NCBI GenBank assembly: GCA_027559495.1
Contig: JAMXSV010000003.1
Location: 3,720,001-3,784,000 of the forward strand
Direction: 5' to 3'
DNA: 64,000 bases
Source: Aurifilum marmelostoma
Taxonomy: Eukaryota; Ascomycota; Sordariomycetes; Diaporthales; Cryphonectriaceae
Made by a program: the position numbers and the translations under genes. The notes under the pieces are model-generated. The model searched no databases and was not told the origin of the DNA. It saw only the letters and a list, made by a program, of their open reading frames with translations. This document shows positions 57,125 to 64,000 of the stretch, piece by piece (the stretch's first letter is position 1; each line of letters starts with the position of its first letter).

Positions 57125-57466
57125 ATGAAGCGTCGAGTCTCTGCTACGCCTGATGATCCAAGCTCCGCTAAGGAGCCCAAGCGAAAGCACGGCAGGAGGC
57201 CAGGAGGACGGAAACATGGGAAGTCCGAAGGTAGGTCGATTGTGTCTGCTGCTTATCTCGAAGATGTGGGATGAGCATGTCATCCAGGCTTGGGAAACGA
57301 TGGCGGGGAGGTAAGCGAGTGAGAACCCGAGTCTAGATCTCAGGTGGACGGCGAGGCTATACTACCTACTACTGAGATCAGATACGAGCATGAAGCCTGC
57401 CGTCAAGGAAAAAGAAGAAAAAAGAAAAAAAGGACAGAGAGGGAGGAACAGGATGGATGTCCCTAG
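57125..57466 (+). CDS. putative small Lys/Arg-rich protein (three exons)
   Basis: Proposed from sequence only: exon 1 57125-57230 (donor GTAGGT), exon 2 57288-57310 (acceptor TCCAG, donor GTAAGC), exon 3 57344-57466 (acceptor CTCAG, stop TAG at 57464). All phases agree, giving 83 aa. The protein opens MKRRVSATPDDPSS, has an AT-hook-like KHGRRPGGRKHGK and ends with a Lys/Arg-rich GKRRKKKKRTEREEQ. It would be nuclear or nucleolar. The three consistent splice junctions support it, but the exon 3 basic tract is A-rich DNA and could arise by chance. No family is recognised. Confidence 0.3.
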
Positions 57467-57701
57467 TCTCACGGAGTCTGGAGCACCCTTTTCCTCCGGG
57501 GCACACCCGTGTTGGACGATAGTAGTAGCCCACTCTCGACGCGAGATGATATGAGACGTCAAGGAGCCAATCGCTGTTCCGCCAACCCACAGGTCTCCTT
57601 GTGCCCATGAACATGCCATTGGAAGAGAGTCAGTCAAAAGAATAAATAAGCCCATTCCAGGCCGGTGAATCGGATGTCATACTTACGAAAATTCCATGCA
57701 G

Positions 57702-57764
57702 CCATCTCATCATGTTGTTCATCCGTCGCCCGCACGGCCCAGTACGACGACATCGTGATGTTAG
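57702..57764 (-). other. possible isolated exon with GTAAGT donor
   Basis: On the minus strand an ATG at about 57757 opens MSSYWAVRATDEQHDEM, continues AAWNF and meets a consensus GTAAGT donor near 57689. No second exon could be joined with confidence. Weak evidence only. Confidence 0.15.
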
Positions 57765-59147
57765 CTGCCCCCGGCCCTGAGCTGGGCTTGTAGATCCTGG
57801 AGCAGATTTCCCGATTCTGCAACCTCAGCCGCGACCTGAGAGGGCCTCATACGGTCGGAGGACAGCCCTTTCCCCTGTCCATCGGGATCCTCTCTCTCGT
57901 GTCTGGGCCGTGTCTACATACTATAATATGCACTACTACCAAGGTACAGTGGATAAACAGGTGCGCAGGTAGTAAACAGAGAAGGTGTGGTCACAGCTGT
58001 TCGGAATACCGTCCCTACAGCCTTTAGATGCAGGGGTTGCCAATTAAACAATGGACTTGACAGCCCTTAGACTCGCGACGACGGCAGATGGGTGTCAAAA
58101 TTCGTGGATAGTGTTACAGCCTGCAATTTCACCTCCGTGGGTGGGGGAGTCAAGGCCCGATCTTCAGCAATGGGGTTGCGACGGAGAGGCCGCGCTCGAG
58201 CTATCTCAGATACACGCATTTTTTTTTTTATCTCTCGACTTTCTTCTAGGCCGTGCTCGATCTCTCTCTCAAATGTGCAGGCCCATCCAAGTACAGGCGA
58301 TGTGGGGAATGGGGCTACTTGCAGCGGCGTCATCGTGCTTCTGAGCTCTGCTGTGCCCGCTCTCAAGGGTTACCCTTGAACCGTATCGTCAGGGACACAA
58401 AGAACCAAAAAGTATATGAAAATTATTCAGCGCTGCATGTCAGCAGCTTTTGTGCTTGTGCAGACGGGCCCCATCGCGACGAGCCTTGGCTGGTTTGGCT
58501 CCATCTGTCAACCTGCAGCTCCATGTTGACCTTGTAATGCAAGGAATGCATGCTGGAGGGGCGCATCATGGCACCTGCAGGCATTTTAGTTTCTCTCCCT
58601 TGTCTTGCAACTCGAAGACGTCAAAGTGGCGATCCTTTGCTCTTCCGGATCCGCGGTCATGGATCTCACCGGTCGACCTGGGGGAACAAGGGGGACGAGA
58701 CGAGGAGGTCGTGTGTACTATGGTACCCTTTCAACGCTCCTATGATCTCGAGTCACCTCCGAGTAATTGCCCGTGCGATGCTTGTTGTGGCACAGATTGT
58801 ACTTGTTATACCGTGGGGTCAGCAGATTTGCAATAGTACATGGTATACCTGCGCACTGCTCGGATCTCAAGGTAATAATCAGTTTTTAGTGGCTCTGGAT
58901 GAGAAGCTGGCTCCTGCAGCCTATGGAGAGGCGAGGTGGCATATTCCTGGTCTCAGGTGGGTTCGCTTGTCGCCTCGTCAGCCTGGCCGTCCCCGCCATA
59001 CACTGTAGTATGATGTGTAGGTCCTGAAGCCCTGTTGAGACGTCAAAGCTGGCACACATGTTACGTGTGGGTTCTCGCCTCCACACAAGGATCGACCTCG
59101 GCTGTTGTATGTCAACTGGAATACCCTGCAAGGCTGCTCGTGGGGTC

Positions 59148-59180
<33 letters not shown>

Positions 59181-62100
59181 TGTTGGCCTTCCAGCCATCA
59201 TAGCCTGCCAGGCCTGCGTGGGGCAGTCTTGCCTTGGGCGAGATTGGAATGAGTCGCCAAGTGGTAATGTAAATTGAGTAGGGAGCGGCAAACTGGACCC
59301 CCGGTCTTGGCCGCTGTCTGCCTATAAGGCCTGGCCGCCTGCCAACCCTCGACCCTGGCTGGGTCCAGCACAGTATGACTGAACAGAGCAATTTGGTACG
59401 ATGCAAGTTGACGCGGGGAGGCACGCGGGTGCGAGTCGCTGTGTAAGCTGTTTCACGCCCCAATCAGTCTACTGTGGCGTCGATATTAGTCCATATTCGT
59501 TTTTTCGTTCTGAAAGGGGGTGAACAAGGTGCACGAGATTTCGGGATCGAAAAAATCCCCGACGCAATATAGGTGCTCGTGTTGGTGGCTTGCACGGTCG
59601 TCCCTCCTGGCCGCTGCGAAATGAAAATCGCAACGTCCAAGGAATTCGTTCGAGGGGTTTGGTCAGAAATTGATTGGTCGTCGAGCGAGAGGCCACGATG
59701 ACGACGACGACGAGAACAATTCTGTCCAATCTGTCCGGGTAAAAGGACCCAGGTTCACAAGCGAGCTTTTGGCGAAGGTTTCGTCGCTCTCTCTTTTTTT
59801 ACCCAAGGCCAATCATGAATAGGGGTTGCTTCTCGGGAGAAAAATGATGAGGTCTCGGCTCTGGTAGCGTGCCAGGAAAGGAAGGGCATGGAACAGCTGG
59901 TGGCCCTTTTTTGTCCCTGATCGACGGACGGCAAGAGACCTGAACAATGCCCCGATCGTCGACGTCGACCATGCAGTATGTAGTCCGGTGCCTCTGTCTA
60001 CTATGGCTGGTTACCGGAGAGACCAGTCAGATCACCTGCCCTGCTGAAAGGCGGCACGTCAAAGACGCTCCCAGTACGGTAACGGGACTTTGACATCTTC
60101 TGTCCCGAGATGTGCACTCTGCACTGTAACATCGTGCAGTCATTATGTACTATTGATGCGACCGGTGTGATCCACTCGCTGTCCATGCTTGCTCGGGAGT
60201 CGGGTCTCCACAGGTTCGGAAGATGTGTTGTGCTGACCAGTGATAAGAGAAGGAGAGGAGAACGGGGCAGACGAGATTAAATCAAGAGAAGGGCAAGAAG
60301 AGGAAGAAGGAGAAGAAGAAGAAAGGCAGGCCGCGGAAGACCGGAGAGACTTCCTAGCTTTGACAGGCCGGGGGGGGGGGATGATGAGCTCTAATCTCGG
60401 CTTCCAGATGGACGAGATCCTACCCAAGCTGCCGGCCTCTGCCACTGAAACTCCCACTCTGCTTTGCGCCATGACGCACTGGGGACGTTGTGTTGTGGTT
60501 GGCATGCTGACAGATAAACATCCTTGAGGGTCTGCAGCCTATCTTGTCCGTCTTGTTGCCGCCTGCTACCATCTCAGTATGTAGTACTACCACATACGTA
60601 GTATTATTACGGCACGTAGTACGCACTATTGTGTGTGCTATCGTAGCTGTGCTCTAGTCTTTGGCCGGTGATGCTGCTCCTCGTATGCACGCCACGCACC
60701 AGATCAGCAAATGCAGACAACTGTTGGCTGAAAGTCCCATGGCCCAGCCCGCCTCGTCGGGCTCGCATGCCGTAGCGAGGTGTGCGGCGGGACGGGGTAA
60801 AGCACAAGTGCTTATGAGGGTGGCAGTAGGTGGGTGTGCTTGCTGCACGGCGCATGCGACAGTCACTCCAATCCCGCATCCACTTAAAAATGTGTACTAA
60901 GTAGCAGACAGGAGCGCCACGAGCTTGCTACTAAGTATGCAGGTGAAGCTGCAAGTGGCCCAATCTCCACCCGATCGCTCCTGGTCCTCCCCCCCCCCCC
61001 CCCCCCCGCTGTAGACAGTAAGCTGCACTTCTTGAGACCCTTGGAACGCTTCTGCAACCTGTGCTTGTCGTCGAAACACACACTTGCAGCCGTTGCAAGT
61101 CTGATCCCACAGGTGTTCGTCGGCTCCTACGGAATGTTGGAGGCTCAAGGGATAGTTCGAGTCATCTGCAGAGATGATCTTGAGAAGGAGGCGGTCTCAG
61201 GATGTGTCGTTGATGAGTGTAGCGGGTTGACACACGCTTCTGGATGTGATAGTGGTGATAACGATGCGTGCCTGCATGCTGAGAACAACTGCGATGGTTA
61301 GATGTGATGTGATATGCAAGATGAGATAACGCCCGCGACGGGCCCACGTCTCCAAAAGAAGGTTTGATGGTGTCGTTGTTGCCATCGTTACTAAGTAAGC
61401 ACTGTCCAAAGCGGCTAGGGCACATCGTTGGGAGAGCGCAGGGGCGACCCAGGAAATTGGGAGCTACTCTGTCACTGCCCATTTCAGATCTGAACCGACG
61501 CAAAACACTGCGATACCGGAAATCATATCATGTACCTCATTGTGACACCTTGGATTCTCGATCTCTCCTCTGGCAGACAAGACAGCAACAGGCCTTATCT
61601 GTACCACCCCGCAGTGATCGAACACAGTCCCTCTGGTACTGTACGGCGCCTTGTACTTCACTAGATGGGGTTCGACGCGCCACCGAACACAGTGTGGGAA
61701 CCGCTTAATTCGTCCAGGTCAATGCACATAGACCTTCATCAACGAGGTTGGCGTCCCTCTCTCAGCATGAAATGAACCAACTGGGCCAGACCGAATACCT
61801 TCTGAGTCGCCAGGACCCTGGTTCAGCACTGCCTTGACAGTTCGGGCACATGTGGAAAGTCTGTACGCATGATTGTTCCTAATGTGTCGATCAGTCACCA
61901 ACCTGCCCACTGGCCCACATGTGTCGCTCAGTCTTCACGCATACGACGCACTGGGCTATGCGGTATATAAAGTATTTATGGAAATACTGCTAGGGGTCGA
62001 GATCCTTCAGATAGTGTACAATCCTCATTCTGGGGAGAGGTAGGGAGATGGGGTTCGCCGGATCCCTCTGCACATCTCCTGGCAGTGCCATCCAGCCTCG

Positions 62101-64000
62101 TTTCAGGGCATGCCATCTCCTCCACCCGAGCACGACATTCGCAGGATGGGCCAAGACCGGGACATGAGAGATTCACTTTGGCTTCAGAGGGCCAGCCCAC
62201 GTCTGGATCGGATCGAATCTGGTCATGGCCTTGCTTGACAAACTTCCGCTTGACACGCAGGGAAACCAGTGGATCAACAACCCCACAGCGCGCGATGATC
62301 CTACGCGGGAAGTCGACTGTACATGAATCGGCATGCACTTAGGACTGCGCTCTGGCCTCGTGGTGACCGCTTGTGCAGACAGGCCTCCAGTTCGTGCCCC
62401 ATAAGCTGCTGTGTCCAAGCAGGAGAAATATCACCGTCGCATTCTCGTGGGCATGGTTCACCAGATCCGGCTGCGGATCACCTAATGCACCGCTCTATCT
62501 ATGAGACGTGCACAGCAAGATGCCAGAAGGGAAATATCTGTTCGGTTCTGAGGAGGGGGACTATGCACAGATCACATTCCATGTTACAGTGCATCGGCAT
62601 GTGGGGAGCAAAGAGGATCGACAACGAGTCTGAACTGGCGTTCTTGCGGCCAAGGACACTGCAGCACTCGTCCTGGCCTATAACAGAGATGCTGGCAAGA
62701 TAATTCAAACAGCCGTTGGCCGGGGTCGGACGGATTTCACCCCGAAAATGCATCGGCTCGAACAGCCAGTGCTCACAAACAGGCAATCCGGGATCAAGAC
62801 TGCAGACAGGAGTCGAGCCCAGCTTGAATGCGCTGCCCTACGCGCTGGACGTGGCTCAATCCCTTCATTTGGTGCTCGCGACGGCTGCGCAAGGGCGGCA
62901 TGCGCTCAGAGGTACCGTGCTGTAGTGGGTCCAGGCTGCAGTGAAGTGTTGTTAAGAGGTAGAGCCCAGAGAGAACACCATCGCCAGCATCAAACGAACA
63001 GGCGGCATCGTGATCAGCGCCCGGTTCGGTTCGTTTGGCAGTCTCGGGTCAAGCACCGTTTCACCTGCAGAGCTTCCCGGACCGGCTCTCCTGTTCAGGC
63101 TACAGTTACCAACGGGTATGCAGAGGGCCGAGTGGGCGTGTGGTTCTGCTCACGCACGAGGCTGGGTGTATGCAGACTGATCAGACGGAACCTGTTTCGA
63201 ACCTAAAACGTGAACGTTGCGCTAGTCAGGCGTGTCAACCTAGCCATGTTCAACGGTCCTATCGTACATAGTCCCGCTTCTACGACAACTTTTACTCCAT
63301 CCAGTTCAAACCTTTGCGGTCCTCTGCATTGTCATGTTCTTAGAGGGGAAAACATTTCAGGTTCGGCATTTCCGAACCTGAAGTTTAGAACAGACAGGGC
63401 TTCCCCTCTGTCCAGGACCCTTACATTGAACCTACAATGGCAAGTACATTCCCATTCCAACGAGTTTATTTGGCTCGAAATTGGATAAGCACTGATCGAA
63501 CAGCCCATTTCGTCTGGGATCTCACGTATCTTCATCATCATCACGATCCCAGGGGAACCCGCTGACAACTCTCTAGGTGACACTGCTTCCATACAGCACT
63601 GGGCTTCCGATCTGAGCCACGTGGGATTCTTGGCCTCTCTTTCAAAATGATGCAAGACCTCATGTGTAAAAACATAGACCCCGAGGCATTAGCCCATGCC
63701 AGAGATACTGAAATGGATGGTTTGGTGAGATCGGCAGCTTTCATCCTCGGACATGACCTCTACGAGACTGGTTCGAGGACTAGACTCACACTCCTCGGCA
63801 ATTCAAGCTGTCAAAGGCGCCAGCGTGCTGCATCTTACGGTTAAGGCCTTGGTATGTTGATGAGCTGCGATGGCTAGTCCAAGAACGGTCGGACATGCGC
63901 TCTCAGAAGTGGAAACAATGGTGGGAATAAGAATGAGGTTGGCCATAAAACGCTACGGGATGCTTGGACATCTGCCGAGGGTTTAGGGCTTTAAGCATAT
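57765..64000. other. gene-poor right end (6 kb)
   Basis: No gene is supported. It contains a (CAG)9 tract at 59154-59180, a GA-rich stretch at about 60240-60330, repeated TACGTAGTA-like short palindromes at about 60583-60625 and a C19 run at 60989-61007. Open frames to 161 codons on both strands lack recognisable motifs. Confidence 0.5.
59154..59180 (+). repeat. (CAG)9 microsatellite
   Basis: Nine uninterrupted CAG units in the gene-poor right end. They are not in a supported gene. Confidence 0.9.

Noticed and set aside
60560..60625. Repeated TACGTAGTA-type palindromes
   Set aside because: Short, common in fungal intergenic DNA, also near 47165; no target-site duplications or element ends could be defined.

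Overview
The window is nuclear DNA of a filamentous ascomycete (Pezizomycotina). The class is an inference; the gene families would fit a Sordariomycete. Genes carry several short GT-AG introns, mostly 60-130 nt, with GTAAGT/GTGAGT-type donors. There are no operons, and wide intergenic stretches hold long homopolymers and microsatellites. The gene set is typical of these fungi: a cytochrome P450, a PTH11/Rhodopsin-type 7-TM protein, secreted Cys-rich proteins, an amino-acid permease, a Ctr copper transporter and a Cdc25-type Ras exchange factor.

Layout. 0.4-1.4 kb (+): secreted protein of a DUF8021-like family. 3.3-5.4 kb (+): six-exon P450. 6.5-7.5 kb (+): Pro/Gln-rich WW-domain protein with a Gly-zipper segment. 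10.6-13.1 kb (+): STAND-type N-terminal domain joined to a beta-propeller. 13.5-14.6 kb (+): Cys-rich, probably GPI-anchored surface protein. 14.9-15.0 kb (+): an intron-containing tRNA-Ala(CGC)-like gene with stem mismatches. 15.9-17.5 kb (+): F-box protein broken by one extra C in a C7 run. 17.7-19.3 kb (-): PTH11/Rhodopsin-like membrane protein. 22.7-25.0 kb (-): large multi-TM protein broken by one extra base in a T7 run. 26.0-27.9 kb (+): FAD-dependent aromatic hydroxylase-type monooxygenase. 28.0-29.6 kb (-): mitochondrial DNAJC28-conserved-domain (DUF1992) protein. 30.1-31.4 kb (-): short-chain dehydrogenase. 34.3-37.3 kb (+): centrosomin-motif (Cnn_1N) coiled-coil protein. 37.9-41.4 kb (-): three consecutive genes, namely a Ctr copper transporter, a Clot/TXNDC17-like thioredoxin and a protein with eight tandem GGCCFSxx octapeptides. 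42.7-43.3 kb (-): small basic chromatin-like protein, also frameshifted. 48.7-50.6 kb (+): amino-acid permease. 52.1-55.8 kb (-): Ras GEF with SH3, RasGEF_N and RasGEF domains. 55.8-64 kb is gene-poor; only one short basic three-exon gene can be proposed.

The most novel-looking object is the octapeptide-repeat protein at 40.8-41.4 kb. Its repeats differ at synonymous sites but keep the paired cysteines, which argues for selection on the peptide. It lies head-to-tail with a copper importer and a WCGDC thioredoxin, so a thiol/copper role is a reasonable but unproven hypothesis. Three genes need a one-base correction to read through, which suggests consensus indels in the assembly or recent gene loss. 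Exon borders below come from reading splice signals and phase by eye; ambiguous ones are marked.
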